A stretch of 64,000 nt of DNA from Geodermatophilaceae bacterium URHA0031 (GCA_000620205.1 JHVP01000003.1:62001-126000), one strand, 5' to 3'; positions 28,706 to 38,450 are shown, counted from the stretch's first letter. Notes: generated by a model not told the origin, from the sequence alone. Translations and numbers: made by a program.

Positions 28706-30121
28706 TCAGCGGGTGCGGCGCAGCAGGGCCATGAACATCGCATCGGTGCCGTGCCGGTGCGGCCACAGCTGCGCGGCAGCGCCGCGGGCCAGCCCGGGCA
28801 CCTCGGGGAACAGCGGCGCCACGGGCAGCACCTCGACGTCGTCCCGGGCCGCGGCCGCCGCCACGACGTCCACCGTCTCGGCGTCGTGCGGCGAGCAGGT
28901 CACGTACGCCACCACTCCCCCGGGCCGCACCGAGGTCAGCGCGCTGTCCAGCAGCCGGCGCTGCAGGTCGGCCAGCGGCGCGACGTCGTCCGCGGTGCGC
29001 CGCCAGCGCACCTCGGGCCGGCGGCGCAGCGCGCCCAGCCCGGTGCACGGCGCGTCGAGCAGCACCCGGTCGAACCCGCCGGCCGGCCAGCCCGGCTCGG
29101 TGCCGTCGGCCACGACGACCTCGACGTCGTCCTCCCCGGCGAGTGCGCCGCGCACCAGCTCGGCGCGGTGCTCGCTGCGGTCGGCGGCGGTGAGCCGCAC
29201 CCCCGCCGGGCGGACGGCGGCCAGCAGCCCGGCCTTGCCGCCGGGGCCGGCGCACATGTCGAGCCAGGCGGCGTCCGGCCCGTCCAGGGGCGCGCGGACC
29301 AGCGCGAGCGCGGCGAGCTGGCTGCCCTCGTCCTGCACCGCCGCGGCCCCGGACCGGACGGCGGCGAGCCTGCCGGGGTCACCGCCGGGCAGCCGGACGG
29401 CGTAGGGCGACCAGGGACCGGGCTCACCCCCGGACGCCGAGGCCAGCTCGTCCCGGTCGATGTGCCGGGCCACCAGGTGCACCTCGGGTGCGGCGTCGTC
29501 AGCCAGCAGCGCCGCCTCGACCTCGGCCGGGTCGTCCAGCGCGTCCCGCCAGGCCTCGACGATCCAGCGCGGGTGGTCGGTGCCCAGCGCCAGCCGGGTG
29601 TCCTCGTCGGCCGGGGCGAGCCGTTCCACCCAGGCGGCCCGCTCACCGCCGGCGGCGACCTTGCGCAGCACCGCGTTGACCAGGCCCGAGGCGCCGGTCC
29701 CGACGATCGCCCGGGTCAGCGCCACCGTGGTGTCGACCGCGGCGTGCGCCGGGACCCGCAGGTCGATGAGCTGGTAGGCGCCCAGCCGCAGCAGGTCGAG
29801 CACCTTGGGGTCCAGCTCGGCCAGCGGCCGGGACACCAGGGTGGTCAGGACCGCGTCCAGGGTGCCGGTCGCCCGCAGGGTGCCGTAGGCGAGCTGGGTG
29901 GCGAAGGCGGCGTCGCGCGGCTCCAGCCGGCGCTCGCGGAGCAGCTGGGGCAGCAGCAGGTTGGCGTAGGCGTCCCGGCTGGAGACGCCGTCGAGCACGT
30001 CGTAGGCGGTCAGCCGGGCGCCGTCCAGGACCGGCCGGTGCCGCCGGGACTGCGGCCGCTGGTTGCCGGTGCCGGGGTCGTTGCGCCGCCTGGAACCGGC
30101 GCGCCGGGCCGGGCCGGTCAT
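28706..30121 (-). CDS. rsmB: 16S rRNA (cytosine-967-C5)-methyltransferase
   Basis: A 471-residue RsmB/Sun protein. Residues 40-180 are the NusB-like RNA-binding domain ([21 protein letters not shown]). The C-terminal half is the SAM methyltransferase with [15 protein letters not shown], the first cysteine in [10 protein letters not shown] and the catalytic cysteine in [14 protein letters not shown] basic Arg-rich N-terminal tail precedes the domain. The ATG overlaps the fmt stop (ATGA): def-fmt-rsmB is a translation-maturation operon. Confidence 0.94.
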   Translation of the reverse strand: MTGPARRAGSRRRNDPGTGNQRPQSRRHRPVLDGARLTAYDVLDGVSSRDAYANLLLPQLLRERRLEPRDAAFATQLAYGTLRATGTLDAVLTTLVSRPLAELDPKVLDLLRLGAYQLIDLRVPAHAAVDTTVALTRAIVGTGASGLVNAVLRKVAAGGERAAWVERLAPADEDTRLALGTDHPRWIVEAWRDALDDPAEVEAALLADDAAPEVHLVARHIDRDELASASGGEPGPWSPYAVRLPGGDPGRLAAVRSGAAAVQDEGSQLAALALVRAPLDGPDAAWLDMCAGPGGKAGLLAAVRPAGVRLTAADRSEHRAELVRGALAGEDDVEVVVADGTEPGWPAGGFDRVLLDAPCTGLGALRRRPEVRWRRTADDVAPLADLQRRLLDSALTSVRPGGVVAYVTCSPHDAETVDVVAAAAARDDVEVLPVAPLFPEVPGLARGAAAQLWPHRHGTDAMFMALLRRTR

Positions 30122-31059
30122 GCGCCCACCTGCTCGCCCAGCCGCTCGCCGGGCTCCGGCCGGGCGCCGCGGGCCCAGTCGAGGGCGGGCAGCATCCGCT
30201 TGCCCGCCGGCTGGACCTCGGTGAGCCGCGCCGCGCCCCGCCCGGTGCCGACCAGCACCCCGGTCGGGCCGACCGACAGCTCCCCCGGCTCCAGCGAGAG
30301 CGACGACGACAGCGGCTCGACCGGCGCCAGCCGCAGCCGGTTGCTGCGCCAGGTGGTCCAGGCGCCCGGGGTCGGGGTGACGCCGCGGACCCGGCGGTCG
30401 ACGACGTGCGCCGGCAGCGTCCAGTCGACCCGGGCGTCCGCCGTCTCGATCCGCGGCGCGAGGCTGATCCCCTCGGCCGGCTGCGGCTCGGCGCGCAGCG
30501 AGCCGTCGGCGATGCCGTCCAGGGTGGCGACCAGCAGTCCCGCACCGCTGACCGCGAGCCGGTCGAGCAGGTCGCCCGCGGTGTCGCGGGGGCCGATCGG
30601 CTCGGTCACCACGCCGAACACCGGTCCGGTGTCCAGGCCCGCCTCCAGCCGGAACGTCGCCGCACCGGTGACCTCGTCACCGGCCATGACCGCGTGCTGC
30701 ACCGGGGCGGCACCGCGCCAGGCCGGCAGCAGGGAGAAGTGCAGGTTGACCCAGCCGTGCCGGGGCAGGTCCAGCGCCGCCGGCGGGACCAGCGCGCCGT
30801 AGGCCACCACCGGCGCGCAGTCGACGGCGAGGTCGCGCAGGGTCTCCAGGAACTCCGGCTCGCGGGGCGACCGCGGCTGCAGCACCGGGAGGCCGGCGGC
30901 GTCGGCGCGCTCGGCCACCGGGGAGCGGCTGGTCCGCCGCCCGCGACCGGCCGGGGCGTCCGGCCGGGTGAGGACGGCGACCACCTCGTGGTCCGACCCG
31001 AGCAGCGCGTCCAGCGCCACCACGGCCGGGGCGGGGGTGCCGGCGAACAGGAGCCTCAG
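30118..31059 (-). CDS. fmt: Methionyl-tRNA formyltransferase, probable CTG start
   Basis: A 313-residue enzyme that formylates initiator Met-tRNA. The formyl-THF and catalytic segment is [26 protein letters not shown]. The conserved N-terminus [12 protein letters not shown] begins at a CTG codon (31059-31057) that overlaps the def stop as CTGA and has AAGGTGAG 6 nt upstream. No in-frame ATG, GTG or TTG exists just before it, and the first downstream GTG would remove the conserved FAGTP strand. The gene overlaps def and rsmB. Confidence 0.93.
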   Translation of the reverse strand: MRLLFAGTPAPAVVALDALLGSDHEVVAVLTRPDAPAGRGRRTSRSPVAERADAAGLPVLQPRSPREPEFLETLRDLAVDCAPVVAYGALVPPAALDLPRHGWVNLHFSLLPAWRGAAPVQHAVMAGDEVTGAATFRLEAGLDTGPVFGVVTEPIGPRDTAGDLLDRLAVSGAGLLVATLDGIADGSLRAEPQPAEGISLAPRIETADARVDWTLPAHVVDRRVRGVTPTPGAWTTWRSNRLRLAPVEPLSSSLSLEPGELSVGPTGVLVGTGRGAARLTEVQPAGKRMLPALDWARGARPEPGERLGEQVGA

Positions 31060-31613
31060 TGGGGGCTCACCTTCACGACCGGCGCGGGCAGGGGTGAGCC
31101 GTCGGGCAGGTAGGCCTGCTCGCCCTGCCAGGGGGCGCCCTGGAGCACCGACAGCGCCGCCTCGCGGGCCTCGGCGTCCAGCCGGTCGACGAACAGCACG
31201 CCGTCGAGGTGGTCGGTCTCGTGCTGGATGGCGCGGGCCAGCTTGTGCGAGCCCTCGACCCGGATCGGCTCGCCGTGCATGTTCCAGCCGGTGGCGGCCA
31301 CGTAGAGGTGCCGACGGCAGTCGAAGCGGAACCCGGGGATCGACAGGCAGCCCTCGGCGTCCTCCTCGGTCTCCTCGCCCACCGGCGTGACGTCGGGGTT
31401 GACCAGGTGACCGACCTCGCCGTCGACGTACCAGGTGAAGACGCGCAGGCCGACGCCGATCTGGGGCGCGGCGATGCCCGCGCCACCGGCAGCGTGCATG
31501 GTGTCGGTCAGGTCGGCCACGAGCTGGCGCAGCTCCGCGTCGAAGTCGACGACGGGGGCGGCCGGGGTGCGCAGCACCGGGTCGCCCATGATCCGGATCG
31601 GGGTGACGCTCAC
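31056..31613 (-). CDS. def: Peptide deformylase
   Basis: A 185-residue metallo-deformylase removing N-formyl groups from nascent proteins. The three family motifs are present: [17 protein letters not shown] with the metal Cys, and QHETDHLDG with the two metal His and catalytic Glu. GTG 31613 is 6 nt after TACGAT without a Shine-Dalgarno, so the mRNA is probably leaderless. It heads def-fmt-rsmB. Confidence 0.95.
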   Translation of the reverse strand: MSVTPIRIMGDPVLRTPAAPVVDFDAELRQLVADLTDTMHAAGGAGIAAPQIGVGLRVFTWYVDGEVGHLVNPDVTPVGEETEEDAEGCLSIPGFRFDCRRHLYVAATGWNMHGEPIRVEGSHKLARAIQHETDHLDGVLFVDRLDAEAREAALSVLQGAPWQGEQAYLPDGSPLPAPVVKVSPH

Positions 31614-31619
31614 CGGACG

Positions 31620-31667
31620 ATCGTAGGTGCCGCGCTGCGCGCCGCCGCAGGGCGACGTCGCTACGGT
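31620..31667. promoter_or_regulatory. Back-to-back leaderless promoters of def and the 31674 gene
   Basis: On the minus strand TACGAT (31625-31620) then 6 nt and GTG 31613 for def. On the plus strand TACGGT (31662-31667) then 6 nt and GTG 31674. The two -10 boxes are 36 bp apart, so the divergent promoters must overlap in their upstream parts. Confidence 0.65.
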
Positions 31668-31673
31668 GCCCTC

Positions 31674-32168
31674 GTGACCCCGTTCACGGCCCATCACGCC
31701 CGCGCCCTGGTGAGCAGCACGGTCGACGGACTGTCGGTCGGGCTGGCCGAGGCGGCCCTCGACCACCCCGCCCGATCGCCCGCCCGCCGGCGGCTGTACC
31801 TGACCGCCGGTGCCGCCGCGGCCCTGGACGCCGCGCTCCGGGAGCTGCCCGCGCTCCGGCTCGCGGTGCGCGGGGTGGAACCGGAGCCGGTGAGCCCCGG
31901 TGAGCTGGCGAACTGGCTGGACCAGGGGCTGGTCACCGGTGCCTGGGGGCTGGCGGTCACCGTGGCCGACGGACCCCTGGCCCGGCTGCTGCGGCGGCGT
32001 GGTGCGCGGCGTCCGCACCTGCTGCTCGGGATCGCCGTCGGCGTGGCCACCGCCGCGTCGACGCTGCCGGCCCGGTGGCGGCAGGCCACGATGCGCGCCC
32101 TCACCGACCGCGGGACGACCACGCTGGACGACGAGCTCGCGGCGCTGCTGGACTCTCCCACCAGCTGA
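31674..32168 (+). CDS. Hypothetical protein
   Basis: A 164-residue Ala/Leu/Arg-rich, probably all-helical protein ([23 protein letters not shown]..). No signal peptide; one moderately hydrophobic segment ([16 protein letters not shown], about 120-135). No family is recognised. The GTG start is 6 nt after TACGGT, a strong leaderless signal that supports it being a real gene. It is divergent from def and convergent with priA. Confidence 0.65.
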   Translation: MTPFTAHHARALVSSTVDGLSVGLAEAALDHPARSPARRRLYLTAGAAAALDAALRELPALRLAVRGVEPEPVSPGELANWLDQGLVTGAWGLAVTVADGPLARLLRRRGARRPHLLLGIAVGVATAASTLPARWRQATMRALTDRGTTTLDDELAALLDSPTS

Positions 32169-32172
32169 TGTC

Positions 32173-32278
32173 GGCCCCCGTGCAGGGGCCCGCCCCGAGC
32201 TCGCGAGGGGTGGGGGGCACGGCCCCGTCCCGAGGCTCGCCCCGAGCCTGCGAGGGGTGAGGAGGACGGGGTGTTTCG
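32173..32278 (-). repeat. 3'-end hairpin element, tandem copy E
   Basis: Two related hairpins between convergent stops, read on the minus strand from the priA stop. The first (32278-32223) has outer arms CCCCGTCC/GGACGGGG and inner arms AGGCTCG/CGAGCCT. The second (to 32173) has CCCCCCAC, an inner stem CCCC/GGGG around TCGCGAGCTC, and CCGTGC/GCACGG arms. It probably terminates both priA and the plus-strand gene. Confidence 0.7.
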
Positions 32279-34213
32279 TCAGGCGAGCTCGAGCGGGTCC
32301 AGCTGCACGCGGACGTGCTCGGGTGCCTTCTTGGCGCTGCGGACCCCCTGCACCTCGTGCAGCGCGCGGGCCAGCGCGACGCCGTCGCTGCGCCGGACCC
32401 GCACCAGGTACCGCTCGCGTTCCCCCTCCTGCCCCGGGCGCGGCGGCTCGGGCACCGGCCCGAGGACGTCGGCCCCTTCGGGCAGCCGAAGTGCCGCCAG
32501 GAACTCCGCGAGCGCCGCCGGCGACGCCGACAGCGACGCCATCCGGGTGATCGGCGGGAAGCCCAGCTCGCGGCGGTCGGCCAGCTCCCGGGCGGCCAGC
32601 CCGGCGGGGTCCCAGCGCACCAGGGCCTGCACCACCGGGTGCGCGGCGTCGGCGGCGACCACCACCTGCCCGCCGGGGCGGACCAGCGCGGCCGCGTTCG
32701 TCCACCGGCGCATCGTCTCCTCCCCCGCCCGCAGGTCGGCGCGGCCCAGCAGCGCCCAGGAGTCCAGCAGCAGCGCGGCGCCGTACCCGCCCTCGGCCAC
32801 CGGCTCGGCCCCCGGGGTGGCGACGACGATCGCCGGGTCGCCGGGGACCGTGGCCAGCACCCCGGAGGTCCGGCCGGACACCCGCACGGCGGCCCCCGGG
32901 AACGCCCGGCCCAGCTCCTCCGCGGTGCGGGAGGCACCGATGACGGCGGCCCGCAGCTTGGTGCCGTGGCAGTGCGGGCAGTCGAAGGTCGCCGCCGGCC
33001 GCGCGCACCAGCGGCACGCGGCGATCCGGACCCCGCCGGCTCCCGGCGAGGGCGCGATCCCGAGCGGTCCGGCGCAGTGCGCGCAGCGGGCCGGGGCCCG
33101 GCAGCGGTCGCAGACCAGCGAGGGGACGTAGCCCGAGCGCGGCACCTGGATCAGCACCGGCGTCCCGTCGGCCAGCGCCCGCCGGGCGGCGGCGAACCCG
33201 AGCGTGGGCAGCCGGGCCGACCGCGCGCCCGGATCCCGGGCGAGCTCGAAGTCGCTGCCGAGCGCCTCCACCCGGGGCGCGGCCGCCCGCAGCGTGGCGC
33301 GGTCGGCGATCAGCTCGTGCGCCCACCCGGACTCCACCAGCAGCGCCGCCTCGGCGGTGCGCGCGGTGCCGGCGACGACCGCGGCGCAGGACGCCAGGTG
33401 GGCCCGGTGCACGAGCACGTCCCGGGCGTGCGGGTAGGGGGCGCGGGGCTCGGCGTGCAGGTCGTCGCCGTCGTCCCAGATGACCACCAGGCCGAGGTCG
33501 CGGACCGGGGCGAACACCGCCCCGCGGGTGCCCAGCACGACCTGCGCGGTGCCCCGCGAGGCCGACAGGAAGCGCCCGTAGCGGGTGTCGGGGGCGGCGT
33601 CGGCACGCAGCACGGCGACCGACCCGGCCGGCAGCAGCTGCTCGGCCGCGGCGGCCAGCCGGTCCAGGTCCTTGCCGTCGGGGACGACGACGAGGGCCCC
33701 CCGGCCGCCGGACAGCGCCGCCTGGGCCAGCTCGGCGAGCCGGGTGGGCCAGTCCTCCCCCGGCAGCGCGGTCCACACCGCCCGGGCGGGGTGCCCCTCG
33801 GCGACGGCGCCGAGAAGCTCCGGGCCGGTCGGGTAGCGGGCGAAGCCCGCCGGGTCCGGCGCGGGCGGCGGTGCGGGCGGGTCGAGCCGCGGCTTCTTCT
33901 CCGGTGCGCCGCGGCGGGGCGGCAGGGCCAGCCGCAGCACGTCGGTCATCGACCCGGCGTAGCGGTCGGCGACCGACCGGGCCAGCTCGGCGACCTCCGG
34001 GGTGAGCACCGGCTCGGCCGAGACCACCTTGGCCAGCGGGGCCAGCCTGCCGGTGTGGTCGGTGCTCCCGGCCAGCTCCAGGACGACGCCGTCCACCAGC
34101 TTGCCGGCGAAGCGCACCCGGACCCGGCAGCCGGCCACCACCTGCTCGGTCAGCTCGTCCGGGACGGCGTAGTCGAAGGGGCGGTCCAGGTGCGCCAGGG
34201 GCACGTCCACCAC
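32279..34213 (-). CDS. priA: PriA-like primosomal protein N', helicase motifs absent
   Basis: At least 644 residues. The N-terminal DNA-binding domain (LAHLDRPFDYAVPDEL) and zinc-binding cysteine array ([13 protein letters not shown], then CRWCARP and CPHCHG) are PriA-like. However, the Walker A position reads VVPDGKDLDRL and the DEEH position reads VIWDDGDDL, so ATPase activity is not expected, as is known for actinobacterial PriA. The conserved ARVVVDVPL strand begins before GTG 34213; a CTG at 34274 overlapping the metK stop is a possible true start. It lies directly downstream of metK. Confidence 0.85.
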   Translation of the reverse strand: MVDVPLAHLDRPFDYAVPDELTEQVVAGCRVRVRFAGKLVDGVVLELAGSTDHTGRLAPLAKVVSAEPVLTPEVAELARSVADRYAGSMTDVLRLALPPRRGAPEKKPRLDPPAPPPAPDPAGFARYPTGPELLGAVAEGHPARAVWTALPGEDWPTRLAELAQAALSGGRGALVVVPDGKDLDRLAAAAEQLLPAGSVAVLRADAAPDTRYGRFLSASRGTAQVVLGTRGAVFAPVRDLGLVVIWDDGDDLHAEPRAPYPHARDVLVHRAHLASCAAVVAGTARTAEAALLVESGWAHELIADRATLRAAAPRVEALGSDFELARDPGARSARLPTLGFAAARRALADGTPVLIQVPRSGYVPSLVCDRCRAPARCAHCAGPLGIAPSPGAGGVRIAACRWCARPAATFDCPHCHGTKLRAAVIGASRTAEELGRAFPGAAVRVSGRTSGVLATVPGDPAIVVATPGAEPVAEGGYGAALLLDSWALLGRADLRAGEETMRRWTNAAALVRPGGQVVVAADAAHPVVQALVRWDPAGLAARELADRRELGFPPITRMASLSASPAALAEFLAALRLPEGADVLGPVPEPPRPGQEGERERYLVRVRRSDGVALARALHEVQGVRSAKKAPEHVRVQLDPLELA

Positions 34214-34272
34214 GACCCGGGCGACCCGGGTCGTCCGGGCTCCCGGGTCGTCGGTGGCGAGCTCCTGCTGGC

Positions 34273-35505
34273 TCAGCGCCGTGGGGCCCCGACGGCGTCG
34301 CGGAGCACGTCGACGCGGTCGAGCCGCTCCCAGGGGAGCTCGACGTCGGTGCGGCCGAAGTGGCCGTAGGCCGCGGTCGGCGCGTAGATGGGTCGCAGCA
34401 GGTCCAGGTCGCGGACGATCGCGCCGGGGCGCAGGTCGAACACCGCGCTGATCGCCTTCTCCAGCTGCTCCTCGGGCACCGTGTTGGTGCCGAAGGTCTC
34501 CACGAACAGCCCGACCGGGTGGGCCGCGCCGATCGCGTAGGCGACCTGCACCTCGCAGCGGCGGGCCAGGCCGGCCGCGACGACGTTCTTGGCGACCCAG
34601 CGCATGGCGTAGGCGCCGGACCGGTCGACCTTGGAGGGGTCCTTGCCGGAGAAGGCACCGCCGCCGTGCCGGGCCATGCCGCCGTAGGTGTCGACGATGA
34701 TCTTGCGGCCGGTGAGCCCGGCGTCGCCCATCGGGCCACCGATGACGAACTTGCCGGTCGGGTTGACCAGCAGCCGGTAGCCGGTGGTGGGCAGGCCGAG
34801 GGCGGCGAGCTCCGGCTCCACGACGAGTTCCTGCACGTCGGGGGCGAGCAGCGTGTCGATCGAGATGTCCTCGGCGTGCTGGCTGGAGACCACCACGGTG
34901 TCGACGGCGACCGGGCGGTCGTCCTCGTAGACGACCGTGACCTGGGTCTTGCCGTCGGGCCGCAGGTAGGGCACCGACCCGTCCTTGCGGACCGTCGAGA
35001 GCCGCTTGGACAGCCGGTGCGCCAGCGCGATCGGCAGCGGCATCAGCTCGGGCGTCTCGTCGGAGGCGTAGCCGAACATCAGGCCCTGGTCCCCGGCGCC
35101 CTGCCGCTCGATCAGGTCGTCGGCGACCGCGGCACGGTGCTCGGCGTCGGTCAGGCCGGCGGTGCGGGCCTCGTAGGCGGAGTCGACGCCCTGGGCGATG
35201 TCCGGGGACTGCGCGCCGATGGAGACGCTGACGCCGCAGGACGCGCCGTCGAAGCCCTTGCGCGAGGAGTCGTACCCGATGCCCAGGATCGTCTTCCGGA
35301 CGATCTCGGCGATCTCGACGTAGCCGGCGGTGGTGACCTCACCGGCGATGTGCACCTGCCCGGTGGTGATGAGGGTCTCGACGGCCACCCGGCTGCGGGG
35401 GTCCTGCTCGAGCATCGCGTCCAGGATCGAGTCGCTGATCTGGTCGGCGATCTTGTCGGGGTGGCCCTCGGTCACCGACTCGGAGGTGAAGAGACGGCGT
35501 GGCAC
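34273..35505 (-). CDS. metK: S-adenosylmethionine synthetase
   Basis: A 410-residue enzyme making SAM from ATP and methionine. Motifs: [28 protein letters not shown] (ATP loop), [26 protein letters not shown] and the C-terminal GHFGR. GTG 35505 follows AGGGAGA with a 5-nt gap. The 140-bp gap to coaBC has a -10-like TAACCT (minus strand, 35580-35575), so a promoter 60 nt upstream is possible; no SAM riboswitch structure was recognised. Confidence 0.96.
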   Translation of the reverse strand: MPRRLFTSESVTEGHPDKIADQISDSILDAMLEQDPRSRVAVETLITTGQVHIAGEVTTAGYVEIAEIVRKTILGIGYDSSRKGFDGASCGVSVSIGAQSPDIAQGVDSAYEARTAGLTDAEHRAAVADDLIERQGAGDQGLMFGYASDETPELMPLPIALAHRLSKRLSTVRKDGSVPYLRPDGKTQVTVVYEDDRPVAVDTVVVSSQHAEDISIDTLLAPDVQELVVEPELAALGLPTTGYRLLVNPTGKFVIGGPMGDAGLTGRKIIVDTYGGMARHGGGAFSGKDPSKVDRSGAYAMRWVAKNVVAAGLARRCEVQVAYAIGAAHPVGLFVETFGTNTVPEEQLEKAISAVFDLRPGAIVRDLDLLRPIYAPTAAYGHFGRTDVELPWERLDRVDVLRDAVGAPRR

Positions 35506-35645
35506 TCGGTTCTCCCTGCGATCGGCGGCCGCACGCGGTGGTCGCGTCCGGTTGACTGGGTGGCCCGTCGGCTGAGGTTACCGGCGCGGACCGGCAGTCG
35601 TCCGACGCGGCCGCGCGGTGTGGACGGGCCGTCCGGGCGGAGCGG

Positions 35646-36866
35646 TCAGCCCGACCCGGTGGAGGCGGCGGCGAGCGCGTCCCAGATGCCCGCCGCGACG
35701 ACGTCCTTGCGGCCGGCCGGAACGGGCGTGACGGTGCCGTCGGCGGCGAGCACCGTGACCTCGTTGTCGGCGCGGCCGAACACCTGCCCGGCCGACACGT
35801 CGTTGACCACCAGCAGGTCGACGCCCTTGCGGGCCAGCTTTGCGCGGGCGTGGGTGAGCACGTCGCCCTCGGCGTCGCCGGTCTCGGCGGCGAAGCCGAC
35901 CACCCGCTGCCCGGCGCGGCGGGCGGCCACCAGCTCGACGAGGACGTCGGGGTTGCGGACCAGGTCCACCGACGTCGGCTCGGCCGCGCTGCCCTTCTTG
36001 AGCTTGCTGGCGGCGACCGTGCCCGGGCGGAAGTCGGCGACCGCGGCCGCCATGACGACCACGTCGGCCGCCGCGGCCTCGGCGGTCATCGCCGTCCGCA
36101 GCTCCTCGGCGGACCCGACCGGGACGACGCGCACCCCGAACGGCGCGGGCGCCTCGACGTTGGCGGCCACCAGCACCACCTCGGCGCCGCGGGCGGCGGC
36201 GACCCGGGCCAGCGCCCAGCCCTGCATGCCCGAGGAGCGGTTGCCGAGGAAGCGCACCGGGTCCAGCGGCTCGCGGGTGCCGCCGGCGCTGATGACGACC
36301 CGGCGGTCGGCCAGGTCCTGCCGCAGCGCCGCGGCACCGGCGGTGAGGACGACCTCGGCCAGCGCGGCGACGTCGGCGGGCTCGGGCAGCCGGCCGGGAC
36401 CGGAGTCCGGGCCGGTGAGCCGACCGACGGCGGGCGGCAGCACGACGGCACCGCGACGGCGGAGGGTGGCGACGTTGTCCTGGGTGGCCGGGTGCAGCCA
36501 CATCTCGGTGTGCATCGCGGGCACGAACACGACCGGGCAGTGCGCGGTGAGCAGCGTGGCGGTGAGCAGGTCGTCGGCCCGGCCGGCGGCGGCGCGGGCG
36601 AGCAGGTCGGCGGTGGCCGGGTTCACCAGGACCAGGTCGGCGGTCTGGCCGATCCGCACGTGGGCGACCTCGGGGACGTCGTCCCAGACCTCGGTGGCGA
36701 CGGGGTTGCCGCTCAGCGCCTCGAAGGTCGCCGCGCCCACGAAGCGCAGCGCCGACGCCGTGGGCACGACGCGGACGTCGTGGCCGCGCTCGGTGAGCGC
36801 GCGCAGCAGCAGCGCCGACTTGTAGGCCGCGACGCCGCCACCCACGCCCAGCACGATCCGGCTCAT
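35646..36866 (-). CDS. coaBC: Bifunctional phosphopantothenoylcysteine decarboxylase/synthetase
   Basis: A 406-residue CoaBC of coenzyme A synthesis. The N-terminal flavin decarboxylase has GGGVAAYKS, a conserved His in PEVAHVRIGQ, NPATADLLA and PAMHTEMW. The C-terminal synthetase has AGGTREPLDPVRFLGNRSSG and the KLKKG loop. ATG 36866 is preferred because GGGAGAGG then lies 9 nt away; ATG 36875 would leave the site against the start. rpoZ is upstream with a hairpin and a repeat element between. Confidence 0.94.
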   Translation of the reverse strand: MSRIVLGVGGGVAAYKSALLLRALTERGHDVRVVPTASALRFVGAATFEALSGNPVATEVWDDVPEVAHVRIGQTADLVLVNPATADLLARAAAGRADDLLTATLLTAHCPVVFVPAMHTEMWLHPATQDNVATLRRRGAVVLPPAVGRLTGPDSGPGRLPEPADVAALAEVVLTAGAAALRQDLADRRVVISAGGTREPLDPVRFLGNRSSGMQGWALARVAAARGAEVVLVAANVEAPAPFGVRVVPVGSAEELRTAMTAEAAAADVVVMAAAVADFRPGTVAASKLKKGSAAEPTSVDLVRNPDVLVELVAARRAGQRVVGFAAETGDAEGDVLTHARAKLARKGVDLLVVNDVSAGQVFGRADNEVTVLAADGTVTPVPAGRKDVVAAGIWDALAAASTGSG

Positions 36867-36893
36867 GCCGTCCATCCTCTCCCAGACGTGATG

Positions 36894-36919
36894 AAGCCCC
36901 CGGCCACTGCCGGGGGCTT
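36894..36919. terminator. Hairpin between rpoZ and coaBC
   Basis: AAGCCCCCGGC, loop CACT, GCCGGGGGCTT: a perfect 11-bp stem with A/T at the ends, 16 nt beyond repeat copy C on the rpoZ transcript. It looks like a conventional intrinsic terminator lacking a long U-tract. Confidence 0.7.
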
Positions 36920-36934
36920 CACTCGCAAGGGGCT

Positions 36935-36999
36935 GGAACGGCCCCCTCGCAGGGCCCCGCCACGAGCTTGCGAGTGGTGGGGGGCGAGGGGGTCCTTCC
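36935..36999 (-). repeat. 3'-end hairpin element, copy C
   Basis: It follows the rpoZ stop directly (TGA then GGAAGGACCC). The outer stem is CCCCCTCGC with GCGAGGGGG, the inner stem CCAC with GTGG around TCGCAAGCTC, with CCCCCCAC between the stems and a GTTCC tail. It keeps the unpaired A in GGACCC against GGGCC. Confidence 0.78.
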
Positions 37000-37263
37000 T
37001 CAGTTCTCGCCGGCGGTGTGGGTCAGCAGGCCCTCGTTGATCTCGCGCAGCGCGATCGAGAGCGGCTTCTCCTGGGGCGCGGTGTCGACCAGCGGCCCGA
37101 CGTACTCCAGCAGGCCCTCGGAGAGCTGGCTGTAGTAGGCGTTGATCTGGCGCGCGCGCTTGGCGGCGTAGATGACCAGCCCGTACTTGCTGCTGGTGCG
37201 CTCGAGCAGCTCGTCGATGGGCGGGTTGGTGATGCCCTCAGGGGCAGGTGCGACTCCGGACAC
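37000..37263 (-). CDS. rpoZ: RNA polymerase omega subunit
   Basis: An 87-residue omega subunit that assists RNA polymerase beta' folding. The hallmark [34 protein letters not shown] is at residues 11-44. The longer actinobacterial C-terminal part ([25 protein letters not shown]) is present. The GTG start has GAGGAG about 11 nt upstream. It lies between gmk and coaBC, the usual actinobacterial order. Confidence 0.95.
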   Translation of the reverse strand: MSGVAPAPEGITNPPIDELLERTSSKYGLVIYAAKRARQINAYYSQLSEGLLEYVGPLVDTAPQEKPLSIALREINEGLLTHTAGEN

Positions 37264-37347
37264 GGGCGGGCGTGCTCCTCAACTCGGTGTGCGGGCGGGC
37301 GGCGGAGGTGCTCCGCTCGGTCGCCTCGGGCGCGCCTCCGGCGGTGG

Positions 37348-37923
37348 TCAGGGACCGGCGGGCGGAGGCGCAGTCAGCAAGCCTACCAACTCGTCCGCCG
37401 CCCTGGCCACGTCGTCGTTGACGACGACCACGTCGAACTCCCCGGCGGCGTCCAGCTCGGCCTGCGCGAGGGCCAGCCGGCGCTCCTGGACGGCGGGTTG
37501 CTCCGTGCCCCGACCGGCCAGCCGGCTGACCAGCGCGGACCAGGACGGCGGCGCGAGGAACACCAGCTGGGCCTCGGGCGCCCGCTCGCGCACCTGGCGG
37601 GCGCCCTGCAGCTCGATCTCCAGCAGCGCCGGCGACCCGGCCCGGAGCTGCTCGTCGACCGGGTCCTTGGGCGTGCCGTACCGGTTGCCGGCGTACTCCG
37701 CCCACTCCAGCAGGCCGTCGTTGGCGATCAGCCAGTCGAAGTACTCGTCGTCGACGAACTGGTAGTGCTCGCCGTCCACCTCACCCGGGCGCGGCTTGCG
37801 CGTCGTGACCGACACCGACACCCACACCGCGGGGTGCCGGCGCCGGACCTCGGCGACGACCGTGCCCTTGCCGACTCCGGAGGGACCCGACAGGACCGTC
37901 AGTCGGGCCTGCTGACGAGCCAC
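37348..37923 (-). CDS. gmk: Guanylate kinase
   Basis: A 191-residue GMP kinase. The P-loop is [11 protein letters not shown] (residues 11-21), GMP-binding residues lie in [22 protein letters not shown] and the lid and adenine parts in [23 protein letters not shown] 37923 is chosen from the family N-terminus ([12 protein letters not shown]). The gene sits between mihF and rpoZ. Confidence 0.95.
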   Translation of the reverse strand: MARQQARLTVLSGPSGVGKGTVVAEVRRRHPAVWVSVSVTTRKPRPGEVDGEHYQFVDDEYFDWLIANDGLLEWAEYAGNRYGTPKDPVDEQLRAGSPALLEIELQGARQVRERAPEAQLVFLAPPSWSALVSRLAGRGTEQPAVQERRLALAQAELDAAGEFDVVVVNDDVARAADELVGLLTAPPPAGP

Positions 37924-37967
37924 TCCGGGCGTCCTCGGGCTGCGGGTCGATCGGGACAGCGACGTGC

Positions 37968-38324
37968 TCAGACGAGGCCCTCGGTCGGGACCTGGTCGGG
38001 CTGCACCTGCTCGCCGGCGAACTCGGCCTCCAGGGCCTTGCGCTGGTTCGCGCCCAGGCCCCGGACGCGGCGGGTCGGCGAGATCTCCAGGCGCTCCATG
38101 ATCTTGGCCGCGCGGGCCTTGCCGACGCCCGGGAGCGACTCCAGTACGGCGGAGACGCGCATCTTGCCGATGACCTCGTCGGTCTCGCCCTGCTTGAGGA
38201 CGTCGCCGACCGTGGTGCCCTTGCTCTTCAGCTTCTCGCGGAGCTCGGCACGGGCCTTGCGGGCCGCAGCGGCCTTCTCCAGGGCGGCGGCGCGCTGTTC
38301 GGGTGACAACTCGGGAAGGGGCAC
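37968..38324 (-). CDS. mihF: Actinobacterial integration host factor (mIHF)
   Basis: A 118-residue nucleoid-associated DNA-bending protein unrelated in fold to E. coli IHF. The typical [32 protein letters not shown] helix is followed by the helix-two-turn-helix ([32 protein letters not shown]), with a short acidic tail. GTG 38324 is chosen from the family start; TTG 38336 is an in-frame alternative. It heads mihF-gmk-rpoZ and has a good upstream promoter. Confidence 0.93.
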   Translation of the reverse strand: MPLPELSPEQRAAALEKAAAARKARAELREKLKSKGTTVGDVLKQGETDEVIGKMRVSAVLESLPGVGKARAAKIMERLEISPTRRVRGLGANQRKALEAEFAGEQVQPDQVPTEGLV

Positions 38325-38421
38325 GGAGCAACCCAATCGTGTTCATGCCGGTGGTGGGGCCCGGCGGTGTTCTTCGGTGTGGGGCACTGCTGCCGAACGG
38401 CTCGTCGATGAGCCTGGCGCC

Positions 38422-38450
38422 AACCTAGTCACCTCGAACGCGCTGGTCAC
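38422..38450 (-). promoter_or_regulatory. Promoter of mihF-gmk-rpoZ
   Basis: On the minus strand, -35 GTGACC (38450-38445), a 17-bp spacer and -10 TAGGTT (38427-38422). The predicted start leaves a leader of about 90 nt before the mihF GTG. The rest of 38325-38584 shows no gene. Confidence 0.6.

Noticed and set aside
35506-35645. SAM riboswitch upstream of metK
   Set aside because: The 140-bp gap has no recognisable SAM-I or SAM-IV core; only a -10-like TAACCT and GC-rich pairings were seen.
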